From: Lineus longissimus
Lineage: Eukaryota > Nemertea > Pilidiophora > Heteronemertea > Lineidae
NCBI RefSeq assembly: GCF_910592395.1
Contig: NC_088309.1
Span: 4,778,501-4,842,500, forward strand
Direction of reading: 5' to 3'
DNA length: 64,000 nt
Shown: positions 51,352-63,746 of the stretch, one piece after another
Layout of the letters: every line of letters begins with the position of its first letter
Position numbering within the stretch: position 1 is the first letter of the stretch
Translations under genes and position numbers: made by a program
The notes under the pieces: generated by a model
What the model saw: only the letters and a program-made list of their open reading frames with translations
What the model was told of the DNA's origin: nothing
Database searches by the model: none

Positions 51352-54300
51352 GTTATGAAGAATGAACAAGGGCAGTAAGAAGACAACAGTAGCAATACCT
51401 ACACATGTACTTCCCTGGTCTGAAAGTCTACACCCCGCCAGAAACACAACTTTACGCTTCTCAACAGGCGACAGAAGTTACGGGCGCATTAACTTATGAC
51501 ACTTGAGGGCAGGCGCTCCCATAAGGTCTAACCACTACTGTGAGGGATACCACCGGGACCTCGATGCCTACACATTACCATCCAACATCTCTCCGGGATG
51601 ATTAACCCGCGGGCCAAATCCTCCCTTGCGGCAAATTAAACTCTGTAAAATCTGCCCATTAGGACAAAGATATCAAAAATTGGATATTGCCTTTTACGCG
51701 TAGTCCCTACTCCCTAGTCTACACTCACCACACATTCCTTAAGCAGCACTTTTTCAGACTTCCAGTCGTTGACCAATTAGAAGTCATCAAACCCGCATCG
51801 CCGGTGCAGTCTTCAGAATTAAACCAATCCATCCCAAGAGGATACTTCTTGACTTCCGGTTTGAAGGAAGTGGTCAGTCAAGAATGAATAGGAAACGTTT
51901 CTGCTACTGTAGTAAATCTGATTTCTGGAACCTACATTGAAGCTATCTGCATCTCAATCTATGGTAACATGTTTTTAAAAGGGTACAACAGGCGTACATG
52001 TACATGTATACTCATTTGAAGAGAAAGGGAAAATGATGGCAACAACAAGACCAGAATTCCTTTAAGAAACAAACATCTTGTGATGGTGATCCTCAACAAG
52101 CGGTTAAACACACCGAAAGACACTTCGAAAGACATAAATCATCCACAAGCCCACAGCGACAACAACCTAGTTAATCAGGGGTGATTTTTTATTCCTCCTC
52201 TACCGCGGATGCTGCCGAAGACGCGGTCCTTGGGGAGGGGCTAATTAGAGTTAGTTGAAGACAGGCGGCATCTTAATGAAGATGGCTCTTTAGTATTGTT
52301 TAAGTTGTCCGTAATGGTGTAGAGGTGTGATCAGTCGTTAAATTAACAGGAATAACTTGCGCCTGGTTTGGAGACTACGCGCGCGTCCTGGTTGTAAAAT
52401 GACAGTAACTGGGAGCGAAACGACTGACACCATCGCGGCCGGGCCTCGGGAAGATGCTTCAAGCCCTTGGCGTACATGTACTGGGGAATGGAGACTGATC
52501 TCAAGAGTGGGATTCTTCTTTGTACCACAATATGAGGAATGCACCTAAAGCGCTGAGGTCAGTCCTCCAACGTGTCCTCCCGGTATACATATAGGTTTCC
52601 GTGGCTCAGTGTTAGCCGATCTAGACGACCGCCGTGTGATATCGCCATCCCCGTTAGTTAGTGCGAGCCGTACGTCGTACACTCTATTAGTCCCATGAAA
52701 CCATCTCATCAAAAATATGTCCCATCTCCCGTTTTGATTAATAGAGACAGATTAAAACCATGAGAGATAATTACCCATCTTATCCGAGCATCTTTAATTC
52801 TGATAGCTTTAGTTCAATTACACCCTCCACAGCACTGAAACACTTCAAAAGAACTGAAACGACGCTTCTCACAAAGACATCGAGCGCATCTTGCCTAATT
52901 CAACGCGAATTCTTCCATATTTTGCAAGAAATTTATTCCGGTTATGGATTTTCAAAACCTTTGGTCTTCCGTGATGAACTTCAAATTAAAGGGAGTTCGC
53001 CGCTGGTTGATACGTATCGAGCGACTCTAAGTTTAAACCGCCGTGAAATCTCCCACTGATTATAAACGTTGAGAGAGAATGGTTGCGTGCCACTTTCAAC
53101 GAGCGAACAAAGTCCATATTTTCGTTATTTAAACTACATTTAAGCAAAGGGAAGTATTTAAACAGCCCACCCTTTGTCGGGGAGGAGCACGGATTCGACG
53201 ATAAAGGCAAAACCCGGGAGGGCACGCGCGATTGGCCTTCTCAAGGCGAACGATTTCAACTCAATTTTACGCTATAATGTTGTTAAACATGTGATCATTA
53301 GCCAGAATGGTGTCTTTATTCTTGTGATAAAGTTGTATGATTTTATTTCAAGTTGATTAAACTGCTTGGACAGAGATCAAAACTTTTTTATTCGTCTATT
53401 GGTGATACCCGCTAGGTTTGACCTTGTGAGTGCCTCTATAATGTAACTGGTGCTTGGTGCAGAGCCTGAACAAGAAAAAGGCAAAACAAATACACAGAGA
53501 AGGTTTCATTGGTTACTTCATCTTGTTCGCACGGCTGTCAATGTTGGTGTTACACACGAACACTCAGAGGCGGGAAAAGTCTCGTTAACTAGAATAACTA
53601 GACGCCTGGAAGTGTGAAAAAAACAATAACACGTTCAGCAAAAACTGTCTTCAAAAATTAAAAAGGAAAAATTATGCCATTCTGGACTGTAGTTTATTAC
53701 AGGGGTCAGATGTTTCTAGCAGTTAGCGAGTATTCCTTGTTTTAGTACCAGATGGCGTCAAGCTTCGCACTTTTTCTTGTCTTTTCCTTACTTCTACACC
53801 ATGGTTCCGCTAAGTAGAATGTAAGGCCGGTTTAGCGTGACCGGGCCTCTGGATCAGCGTCTCTTCCATGCTCCCGCCGCGGGGTCTCCGCGAACGCTAC
53901 GTAGCCAGGTGCGGCGCACGTTTCAGGCTCCACAACCGCAGCATCCACATCCTTGTTTCGCTATCTCTGGCATTCCTCAAACAAGTTCTTTACCATTAAC
54001 TCGTCTTAGAGACATTAACTTCTAATCAAGCAGTTGTAAGGTGTCATGTCGATCCTAGCCGAAGATACATGGTATTTCCTTCAGTGAAAACACATGCTCA
54101 AGGTGAGAGGATTCCCGGTGTGTAAGGTGCAAGAACCTTACTCCACACAGCCAAGAGTCGTCTCCTCTTCTGCCCAACCTCTTATCTTGGCAAACTTTCG
54201 TATTTATTGACGCCAAACAACACCTGAACGCGTCTCGCCTCTCCAGAGAACAACTTCATTGGTGATGCTATACTCGCCGCCATTTACTCAAAGACGCAGG

Positions 54301-55261
54301 AATTCTATTCAGCTAACTCCATCTTCGCTGTTTCTTCATGGGTACTAACAATCCGAGAGTAAAGAGTATTTAAAGAACTTTGGCAGAACATCAAAGCATG
54401 TATTCGCTGGTGGTTGTTTTCGTAAACGCAATCGATGTTGGCAACTATACATGTGTGAAACCCACTTCCAGTTCTTTATCGAAGCCTGATCAAAAACAAC
54501 CAAACATGATAACATATTAACATTAAGAGTGCCTAAATGATGTAAATCATAATTGGTAGTATCTGTTTTTAATTGGTGATTTTAATACGATAAGTTCAAT
54601 CTCATTTTGTGACCTACCAAAGAACCACTCCTAGTTTTCTAGTTTTTCTGTTGTTTTTTTTTTACTAGAGCTATAGATCTTCCCCACATCGCTTGGGCGC
54701 GACAGAACTCGGGTGCAGCGGTTATTTGGTAGTTCAAATCACCAAATACCCGTTTGGGCCGAACATACCTTTCCCTCGGCGGATTGAAAGAAGAAATATT
54801 CAGGACAAGCATGATTCTTTACAGTTCGATTGATCCCGATCTATGAAACAATCGATAACTCATTGGCTATCAGTTCACCATGCCATATCTCCGTTACCTG
54901 CTGATGGCCGCAAATGTTTCGATCCTGTATCCAGAAATTCTACATCACCTCTCGAATTCCAATCACTCGAACATTTAAACTCCTCATTTTAGTGGTGGTA
55001 TGATAACTTACACCTATACCTATGCCCTCACCACGTTCTTTGAGTAAACCTGAGCTTTGACCTGCGGTTGCTGCGAAGACTCAAGGCTGTTTTGAGGGAC
55101 TTGGATATTTTGTTACTATTTTGCAGGTTGTGGTGTTATCTTCAACTAATCTGAAATACCGAAGATCAACTTGTTTCTTGGGGAGCAAAAAAGCCTTTAC
55201 ATTAGAGACAGATGAACATAATATAATTGGCCAAAGGCGTTTGGTTCTTTTCGAGTTAGTC

Positions 55262-55292
55262 GAAAGAAAAAAAAAAAGAAAGAAAAAAAAGG
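55262..55292. repeat. Purine-only (A-rich) low-complexity run
   Basis: Runs of A interrupted by single G residues. Reads as poly-Lys on one strand and poly-Phe on the other, explaining the odd open frames over it. It is not coding. Confidence 0.85.
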
Positions 55293-56112
55293 CAAGCACC
55301 ATACCCTTGTCATGCCTGTAATCAATTTTAAAGGCATGGTATATATATCACTGAATTTGCGGAATCTTGTATATGGTATGTCGACAAATCGGGGTTTTTT
55401 CTTCAAAGAAGCATTCAAGAGCATTTTGTTCTTTCGAAAAAAACGACGATGATCTACATGTACATTTGTGTCACGTAGAAAACGTCATTGGCCAAGTTCT
55501 GGTGTTATATGTAAGGATCGTTTAGGCTTCAGCGCGGAGCCAGGTGGGCCACATTAAGTTTAGCAAATAAATTGATAGGTGTCTCTACTGAGCCTTACTC
55601 AACTTCCTCATACGCCACGCGCCATCTGCTAAAGGTAATTTTTAAAAGCTTTCACATGTATGGTTGAACAACTCAAAATATCAGGATGTGGCTTATGCTT
55701 GACAGAGACACATTCTTCGCCAATGCTGCTGAAAGAGTAATGGTTGATTGGAATATTGTGTTCAGAGGAAACTGAGTCGAAATCCTCACTTTAAAAACAA
55801 AAAGGGACACTCGAATGTAAAAAAATCCCCTTAATCGAAATACCGATGGTGAGATTATTATATTGCCAATTTGATTTTGCTAAAATGCATCTTGTCATGT
55901 GTGAACTTCATTAAAGCTGCGCAAAACCACGACCTATTCGTTGTGAAACTGTTGTTTCCGCCTGTTTCGCCTTGTGATATCAAAAGCACGAAATGTTCGC
56001 CCTGGGGATTATCCTGTCCTGTTGTCGGCCAGTTTTCCCACACCGCTTTCTCTCTCACCGGTAGCGCCAGTAACTGGCGCTAACCGACCATTAACCGTCC
56101 TGGTAACGGGCC

Positions 56113-56313
56113 TTGGCTCCTACCCTAATGGTAAGCAGCGACAGTCACTCTCAAGCCATCGCCTTCAACGCTTTGGAGGCGACAGAGAGTCGAAAAATTG
56201 CAATATCAGTCGCTGCTCCGCGGCTGTGGAACAATCTGTCCCATCAGATCAGGTGTGCTATAGTTCGGTGGATTCAAGGTCACGTAAAAACTCGCCTTAA
56301 TAATACTTTCTAA
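56113..56313 (+). pseudogene. Relic C-terminal tail of a non-LTR (LINE) retrotransposon ORF2
   Basis: The frame ending at the TAA (56311-56313) reads SRKIAISVAAPRLWNNLSHQIR and ends with KTRLNNTF. SVAAPRLWN-LP...R followed by LKTxLF is the well-known end of the reverse-transcriptase polyprotein in Jockey/CR1/L2-type LINEs. About 45 residues are recognisable; the expected SLSSFK stretch before KTRL is degraded, and no upstream RT or endonuclease is visible in any frame, so the copy is 5'-truncated, as is usual for LINEs. Downstream, TTAATAAAGTACATTG resembles the short AT-rich 3' tail of such elements. The upper boundary is unknown. It is certainly inactive. Confidence 0.75.
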
Positions 56314-57487
56314 TCTTTTAAAATATTGTTAATAAAGTACATTGACCAGATCACATATGTTGAAATGAAATTGAAACTGCCCATCTGGTTGTGATGTTAC
56401 ATCTGTCATTGGTTCCTCGTCAATCGAAATGTCAGCGACACCTTGTATTCAAGCAAGCGTTAATACTTCATCTACCCAAGCGAAGAGAATCACAACATAA
56501 TAAAGGCAAAAATTCAAATTTTCACCTAATACATGCGTGCGATATTTATATATTTGACAGATTTCGATATTCATTCTGCAACAAGCCTGTGACAAGGAGG
56601 CCTTTACCGCTATCCAGATACCAACTTCGTTAAATTCACAATAAAAGCGTCTTGTCGCTGGCGTTGAATCTGTCAAAACTGCAAATTTTGTGAATAAAAC
56701 ACACCTGTGCTGATGATGGAGTATGCAAATATGTGTCAGTTGGCAATAAACATCTTCTTCTTTCATAAAAATTGAGGCGAACTAGCGCATCTGCAAGAAA
56801 CTTTGGCAAAACCATCACTTCTTGATTTCTTCAGTGTTTGAACTTCGCTCGTCTCATCAAAGTCTGTTGGTGATTGGTACGTGGCAAATTCTAGAAACAT
56901 TCTGAGACAAATTCCAACCTGTATATATGTCAGTTCAGGCAATTCACTACATTACCAACACGACAGGCGCCCCCTCGCCATAACCTCAAGAACGTCTGAC
57001 GGCTTTTGAACGCGACAGAGAATGAATGCCATTGCTCCGCGCGGCCAACAAAATTTCCGGGAGGCACTTTCTGCTGTTTCACCGATATTCACAGTGATAA
57101 ATCCCTCCATTTAGCAAAGATTACACGATATGGGTGACAATGAGAAAGAAACGGGCCTTTCAATTCAAATGTCTGCGATATAGGCCTTCAGGGACCTAGA
57201 ATGGCGCGGCGCAATGTTGTTTCGTCTGTTCGAGAATGTGACGGCCATTCCAAGATTGTGACGACATGGTACATAGCGGGCGAGCGCAACACACTCTGAG
57301 CGTCAGCGGACACTTCGAATAGAATACTGAAATTTGAAATCATACACCACTGGTTTATCAATAATTTGCTTCGATGGAGTATCATTTGAGGGTTGAGATC
57401 TGTTCACAATATGAATAGAGAATTGAATTCGCACATGCAAGTGGAACTCTTGTCAGAGACTTTTGTTGTGCCTTCGTCACCAAACTT

Positions 57488-58190
57488 GATCAGATAACCA
57501 GTCGGTGGAGGTTGTTGTTCTATTGTCTCACCTGTAGTCTCCAATGGCACCTTATTTTTGGATAACCTTTCTATTTTCGCTGGTACTAGACTAATTTTTA
57601 CCTGGGATGATGGGACCACCTGTCTTCAAGGGCACAGAAAGCTAGACAGAGGCCCTTTCCGAAGTTCCCTGATGTTGTCCGAGGTACCGTTTTCGCTCAG
57701 TCAAACAGTTAACACAGTTAATACAGCCATCCTCATCCACAGTTGTGCCTCCGCCAACCAGCATGATCAGATAACCAGCTGGCTGAGGTTGGTTGTTCCA
57801 TCGTCTCTCCTGTAGTCGCCAATGCCTTATGGGAAACTTACCATTGGAGAAACTTTGTATTTATTGTCGAGCTTCCATCGGCCGGCATGATCAGATAACC
57901 AGCTGGAGGAGTTTGGTTGTTTTATCGTCTCTGTGTTGTCTCCAATGCCTAATGGTAATTTATCATTGGAAAACTTTTTTGTTGTGCCTCCGTTAAACCA
58001 ACGTGATCGGATAACCAGCATGCAGAGGTTGGTTGTTCCATTGTCTCTCTATAGTCTCCAATGCATAATGGTAACTAATCATTGGAGAACCTTTGTATTT
58101 CTATATGTCATGCCTCCAGCAACCAGCATGGTCAAATAACCAGCTGGAGGAGGTTGGCTATTCCATCATCTCTAGATCTCATGTAGTCTT
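57488..58190. repeat. Tandem array of about 120-bp units, each with an internal inverted repeat
   Basis: The string GATCAGATAACCAG (or close variants) starts units at 57488, 57765, 57889, 58005 and 58130; the last three steps are 124, 116 and 125 bp, and the first step (277) covers a diverged double unit. Each unit continues GGTTGGTTGTTCCATCGTCTCT and then an inverted repeat, seen best at 58055-58063 (TCTCCAATG) and 58080-58088 (CATTGGAGA). Similar arrays with hairpins form the core of some non-autonomous Helitron-like elements in marine invertebrates, but I see no diagnostic ends, so it could also be an ordinary minisatellite. Confidence 0.8.
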
Positions 58191-58307
58191 ATGAATCTCT
58201 GCTTCACCGTATCACAACGAGATGTCTCCATTATTTTTTCAAATCTATGGTGGCAGATTTGGAAAAAACGAAAACGAGTATAATGTATATCCTTGCTCAT
58301 TGCAGAT

Positions 58308-58313
58308 TTTATT
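58308..58313 (-). promoter_or_regulatory. Candidate polyadenylation signal of a convergent minus-strand transcript
   Basis: TTTATT on the plus strand is AATAAA on the minus strand. Beyond it in the minus direction (58261-58290) the transcript strand is T-rich with G (CGTTTTCGTTTTTT), like a downstream element. It coincides with a sharp drop in CpG on its right. The coding part of such a gene would be outside the window. Confidence 0.35.
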
Positions 58314-59603
58314 CATTGTCAACAATATAATAAATGGTTATGTACAACCACATTGCGGCATATAGAAACAGTCAAATTAACATTGATAGCAAATCTCCAT
58401 CACAGATACAAATTTCAAGATCTTTGTACATAAAGAACTGTTATTATGGGCCAATGCCATCCACGAAGGACATTCACAAACTACAGGGTGCCTCAGAATA
58501 AAATTCCAAGAAACAGTACACTGTATTGAGTGTCCATTATAGGGACATCTACAATGTACTTTCTGGGTCATCTTTTTGGGGCATATAATAACAGCCAAAT
58601 CGACCACCTGCAATATTCAACCATTCCCTATTTTTGATATTACATCCTTCATGGATGGCCCTTAGATCTGACATCTACATCTAGAGGTAGAAAAACAGGC
58701 AATTAAAACTGCCCTACACTGCAAAGCCAAAATGCTTACTCTGACTATCATCAGGACAAGCTACAAAATGCAAAAGAGCTGAATGTGAGTGTCATGACTT
58801 TGACTCACTGGCAAAGGATGCATTACTTCCAAGTCCTTAAGGACTTTTGCTGTGTTATGTAACTCGATTAGCATTTACCCAGTGATCATCTATGCTGGTA
58901 TATCTACCAAAACAAGTTTTCTACAACAGGTAGTTACTAGGACAGGACAAGGTTTTCAGAGTTGTATCAATACATCCAATGTAGCACATTTAGAGGACAT
59001 CAAATGCTGCCAGGTATAAACTCTACCATACACCATTTACACATTTAAAACAAGGTGCAATAAAGTACTTCAAAGGGGGACTTAGGCAGCAGCCAGGTAG
59101 GTCAGATTATTAAAGCTTCACTAAAGTCACCAATAGGGTTCTCCCATGTCTCATGGTACATCAAAACTTCACGCTTGTATGAGGAATATTATTAGCATCA
59201 AACACAACACAGGCCCCTATTCAACTACATATACTAAGCACCTGAAGACTACCAATTTGACCCCCAAGCTCCTGCCTATAATCCCCCTCAAAAAACAGTA
59301 ATTGTGACGGACATCATCATATTATCAATATTCCTAGGATTGGTGACCAATTCAACATTCCTTCTGCTTTGTTTGCCACCTAGATTAATTCATCTCTTCC
59401 CCTCTGAAGAGTATCAACATTGTCTTGTGCATTCAATTATTTCCCTCAACCTCAGGAGCAAAAAACCATCATTACCTTCTCAATCTATTCAAGATAACCC
59501 TCCATAAACAACCAGGTTCGCCAAATTGTTGGCAGAACTAATAAAACAGGTACAAGCAATAACCTAACGGTCAAAAGAGTGATCAATATTTGTCACATTT
59601 TTA

Positions 59604-59722
59604 TACGTCAAAAACATTGTTGCATAAACTTGTGGAGACTTTTCTTGTTCCGTAAATCAAAAACATTGCTGTATAACTTGTGGAGAGTTTTCTTGTTTCA
59701 TACATCAAAAACATTGTATTTA
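59604..59722. repeat. 48-49 bp tandem repeat, about 2.4 copies
   Basis: TCAAAAACATTG starts at 59608, 59657 and 59705. The first two units continue with ...TGTATAACTTGTGGAGAGTTTTCTTGTT-like sequence with a few differences; the third is cut short after about 18 bases. Confidence 0.85.
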
Positions 59723-60390
59723 TTTGTCTTCTTTCATATCACCAATTATGTTAAAGCTTTTTCTCCAGCCACAACAACTCCGACATGGACTTCCCCAAGC
59801 CACAATGAAATCTCGCTTGAGTTTCAGACATAAAGGTCCCAAGATCTCACAGAACTATCACAGAAAGGTTGCATTTTTCAAATAATCAAGCCAAATAATA
59901 GGGTGAGGCCTACTTACAAAATGCAACTGAAAATCAAAAATGCACACATCACAATATACACAAGTTATGCATAGAATGACACTGAGGATTGAATAAAGCA
60001 TATACTACGACAATAAAGACACCCTTAATCAGGTGGTGACTGTCGGTTACGTCATGTACCTCAGCCTTTTGACTCAGAAAACCGACAGGACATAACCGAT
60101 GGTCCCCACCTACCCTATGAAGCTCAAAGTGCTTCTTGTTGTGCTAGCAACTGGAACTGCTTTTTGACGCCACCAAGATACTATCCAAGCCGAGCAGCTC
60201 ATTTTACAGAGTAGACAGAAAAGATACGCTGTACAGTAAAAATGATCTGTGGCAATATCAGAAAAAAATATCGATGAACAACCAATGCATAGAAAAGATA
60301 CTCTGACTCAACAACAAAGAATAACGTCCAAACTGACAGTCTATTTACAAATTCTGTGAATTTGAAATTGCCTCAAAAGGTACATGTGTA

Positions 60391-60560
60391 CAAATAAAGG
60401 TTTTTGGAGCTTTTGAAAAACCTTTATGTGGTGCAAATATGCACCTGTGGAGCTTTTTCGGTTAATGAGAGCCTGAAAACCTCTGAAAACTCTACGGTGT
60501 GCATACTTGTGTTGGCCGAAAACCAATAAAGTTTTCAAAAGCTCAAAAACCTTTATTTTG
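60391..60560. mobile_element. 170-bp foldback MITE-like element
   Basis: The outer 29 bases (60391-60419) and the reverse complement of the last 29 (60532-60560) are the same except for two one-base indels: CAAATAAAGGTTTTTGGAGC against CAAAATAAAGGTTTTTGAGC, then TTTTGAAAA in both. Inner parts also match in inverted order (AAATATGCACCTGTGGAG against AAGTATGCACACCGTAGAG), so nearly the entire element folds back on itself. It has no coding capacity. No clean target-site duplication was found; the TGTGTA on both sides may be chance. The superfamily is unknown. Confidence 0.75.
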
Positions 60561-63500
60561 AGTGTGTATACTGAAGACATGGATTCTAAAAAGCAAAAAA
60601 GTTTGATGTGATCACAGACACCAATAATATGAGTGAATGCGTGTATGCTTCAAATGCTTCTTTCTTGATTACCAGTACTTCTACATCGAGATGTATCAAA
60701 ATTTCTAAACTAAATAGTAATTTACTTTACAATAAAATCATTTTACAATAAAAAGTTCCATTGCTCCGAAAGAACACCCACTGACTTTGTGTTGTGCTAA
60801 AGTCTGATGATACATGGTTACTACAATGTAAACCCAAGGCTGATAGAGATTTTAGCAGGACATGCAAGAGAAGATAGATATGCACCACATATCAGGACCA
60901 GGAAAACATCCCCAGCAGACCAATCTGCCAAATTTTATTGGGGTATAGATGTAATCCAACACTATGCCACACAATAGATACATACTGCCCTGTAATGTAG
61001 TGCATTTAAAAGGCCAACACTAGTCAGTGCTATTAATACTGCAATAAAAGACACAAGAAACGGTCAAAAAAATTAGAAACTTGTCGTAGAAAATGTTCAT
61101 CTGTGCAATTCCCAATTAGAATATTCCATTTCCTCTATGAGACAGCAAGTCATCATCTGAAAATACAACAAAAGCTTTCTGGCATGAGTGTATATTTGGG
61201 TACAATACGAGGTCCATGTTCGTGTCTAGGTTTCCCGTTCAAATTAAAAGTTAGACAACATCAGGACACGTTACAAACATTGGCCGCTTGGATAGGTGGC
61301 GCTACCAACCTCGGCATCTTAAGTACACAAAAGGTGAAAGGTTCTTCCTGTGTCTACAGGGGCTGAATTCTATCACAGGTTTCCTCTGACATTCGTCAAC
61401 ATCTCCCCCAAGGACAAGGAGGAACACCAAATATCAATCCCGCTTATCGTAACCGGAGCCAAATCACAAAGATTATGAACCATAACATTAAAGAAGGATG
61501 ACGGTTTAACTCCGGTAGTCAAGTATCCCGTTGCATTTAATGCCTCAAGTGCAGGAAACTGACTCCACCATTAAGCAGAATGAATAAATGATATTATGTG
61601 AATCGGAATGTGCGCTGTGGATGTGTGGGTTTGGGGACCTCCATGTCAATCTGGTGTAAGGTTCATGCCAATACTAACGTGCCCTAATCGCCAGAATGTT
61701 GAAATGAACGAAATGCACAGAAGAAACGAGCCAAGTTGAGATGGATTAAAGGAAAGGGGAGAAGGTCTTCCAATGGCTTCTTGCTTACAATATCGCAGTT
61801 GAATAGATAAGTATTGTAAGAAGGCGAGTGCTGTCATGATAAATGCACCTGAGGTTACCAGACAATAAGAGGCAAAGAAAGAACAGTGCAGATTCTGGCT
61901 TCAGCTCTATTCACCAGCACCAACCAATATTGTCATAATTTGCCAAATGTGGTTACGGTGAAGACACGAGCAGCGGGAACAATATGAAACAGTAAATGCA
62001 AATTCTCGCATATGTCCGCTGGGTATCAACGGCTACGGCTAATAGGGTTGCGATGCTCACTATTGTCACCGGAATGCTAGATAATGGCTTCTTTCACAAT
62101 GGTAAATATTGGTCGAAAGCATGGTGAAAATAAGAGTTGGTATTTTTGACAGGCAGGTTCTATTGATATGGAATGTAACCTATGATTAGAAGTATCGGAT
62201 TATGACAATAAAGATGCCAATGGGACACCTCTCATTTCACTCGTCACTCAGTAATATTTGACATGAACTCCCCAACTCTCTAAGGGAGTTTGTGGCATTA
62301 CGAAGTGCCATGATGGTGGTATGCTTTTGTTGTAATAGCAACAATATAGCTATATTTCAGAACTGGTATTAACTGCCACACGGTGTTTCCAGCTGACAAC
62401 CTGAAATTCTCAACTCTTCACCTGAGCATTAGAAGGGATTTGATATGCAAAAGTGTTTTCTGGAAACAGAATTGAAAACAATCTCAAAATAGTAGTACTA
62501 TTCCCAAAGAATGTTCAAACGAGAAGTTCAACTTTGAAAGATTGGTGTGAACATCTTATATCATTTGGGACATAAACCCACAATGCTCCCAGGAGAGGAT
62601 GGCACTAATAAAGAAGGAGGTGCAATATGTCACTCATTTTCTCCTATCTCTACGGAGTTCCACTAAAGAAAGTGCTATGCGTTAATTACAACCGCCTTTG
62701 TAGATGAACAGTCTCAATGACTTAATCTGCCATGGGTCACTTTTTATCACATTTCAAGCATGGGCACCCCCGAGCTGCCACAAAGGGCTGGACACATACC
62801 ACACGATGGACTGGGTGTAGCAGGGGAATCTGATCAAGAAGGCAACTCACTTGGGGGTAGTGCATCACAATACATCAAAGGTATCAACATGGGATGAGGA
62901 GACCTAGGGCGCTCTTGTGTTGACTTGTTCACATTGACACCACGTGGTCGTGTTTAAAATATGTTTCCGATTGACTTGTTAAAGAGATCTCCACATTGCC
63001 CCCAGTAGTTGAAATTTAAAATTAGCCATTTGTCTGTCATTTCCGTGATAACAACATGGTACACCCGTCTCCACTTTGAAGATGACTTTAATTAACTTTC
63101 ACTTCATGCTGATATCATCGCCATTGTGACATCTCGGCATCATCAAACTAATCGAATCATTCCAGTAAACTTAAAATTTTTATCCTCAACAACTCAGGTG
63201 TGAAATGGAATTACAACCATATTTGGCAATTCGCACAAAAACACCAAATTCGTGGCGATGTGACATCACAGCCATCAGATTTCATCCAATTTTGGGAAAT
63301 TTAATGAAATTAGTTTGATATTAATGAATCACATAAAGTAACAGAAATTGGACAGAATACCACTGAGCCATTTAATCTGATAAGATTTCAGTTTGATGTA
63401 GCAGTTCTTCTAAGTTATCACTTTGAAGTGTCTGGTGTTGACTGTTAATTATCTGGTGTTTAATTCATTAAGGTAACTCTGTCTTTATGGAATGGAATGT

Positions 63501-63731
63501 TATGCAAATCTAGAGTGTTGGGTAAACCTGAGTGCCATGATAGCAGGGGAAATGATTTTATTATGCCTGTGACGATGTTGCCACGTAATGTTGTACTTTG
63601 ATTTGGTACAAGATTCCGAAGCCGAATGCCATTGAAAGATCATAGTATTGACACTATTTCAAAGGAACATGGCCTCTTGCTAATCTTAGTACCTCACTGG
63701 CCTGTTGATAACTAACTAATGACATAGCCTT

Positions 63732-63746
63732 AACTAATTATTAGTT
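63732..63746. promoter_or_regulatory. Palindromic homeodomain-type site
   Basis: AACTAAT-T-ATTAGTT is a perfect 7-bp inverted repeat around one base, next to further TTAAC and ATTA cores (63748-63772). It could bind a homeodomain dimer; this is only a motif match in an AT-rich stretch. Confidence 0.25.

Larger units (their letters stand above)
46978..56112. other. Gene-poor intergenic stretch
   Basis: No exon or structural RNA is recognised. Small items: an imperfect 15-bp tandem of TCCCTTGCACGATG at 51323-51351, TACATGTACATGTA near 51993, an AGGTGTGA half-site at 52323-52330, a purine run at about 55262-55292 and a short palindrome at 56062-56082. Open frames of up to 125 codons (47284-47661) show no family resemblance. 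Confidence 0.6.

Noticed and set aside
52598-52670. tRNA-like start (TGGCTCAGTGTTAG resembles an A-box)
   Set aside because: No B-box (GGTTCRANNCC) follows at the proper distance and no acceptor or T stem can be drawn.
54725-54750. Inverted repeat TATTTGGT...ACCAAATA
   Set aside because: Only 8 bp per arm around 10 bases; such short palindromes are expected several times in this length of sequence.
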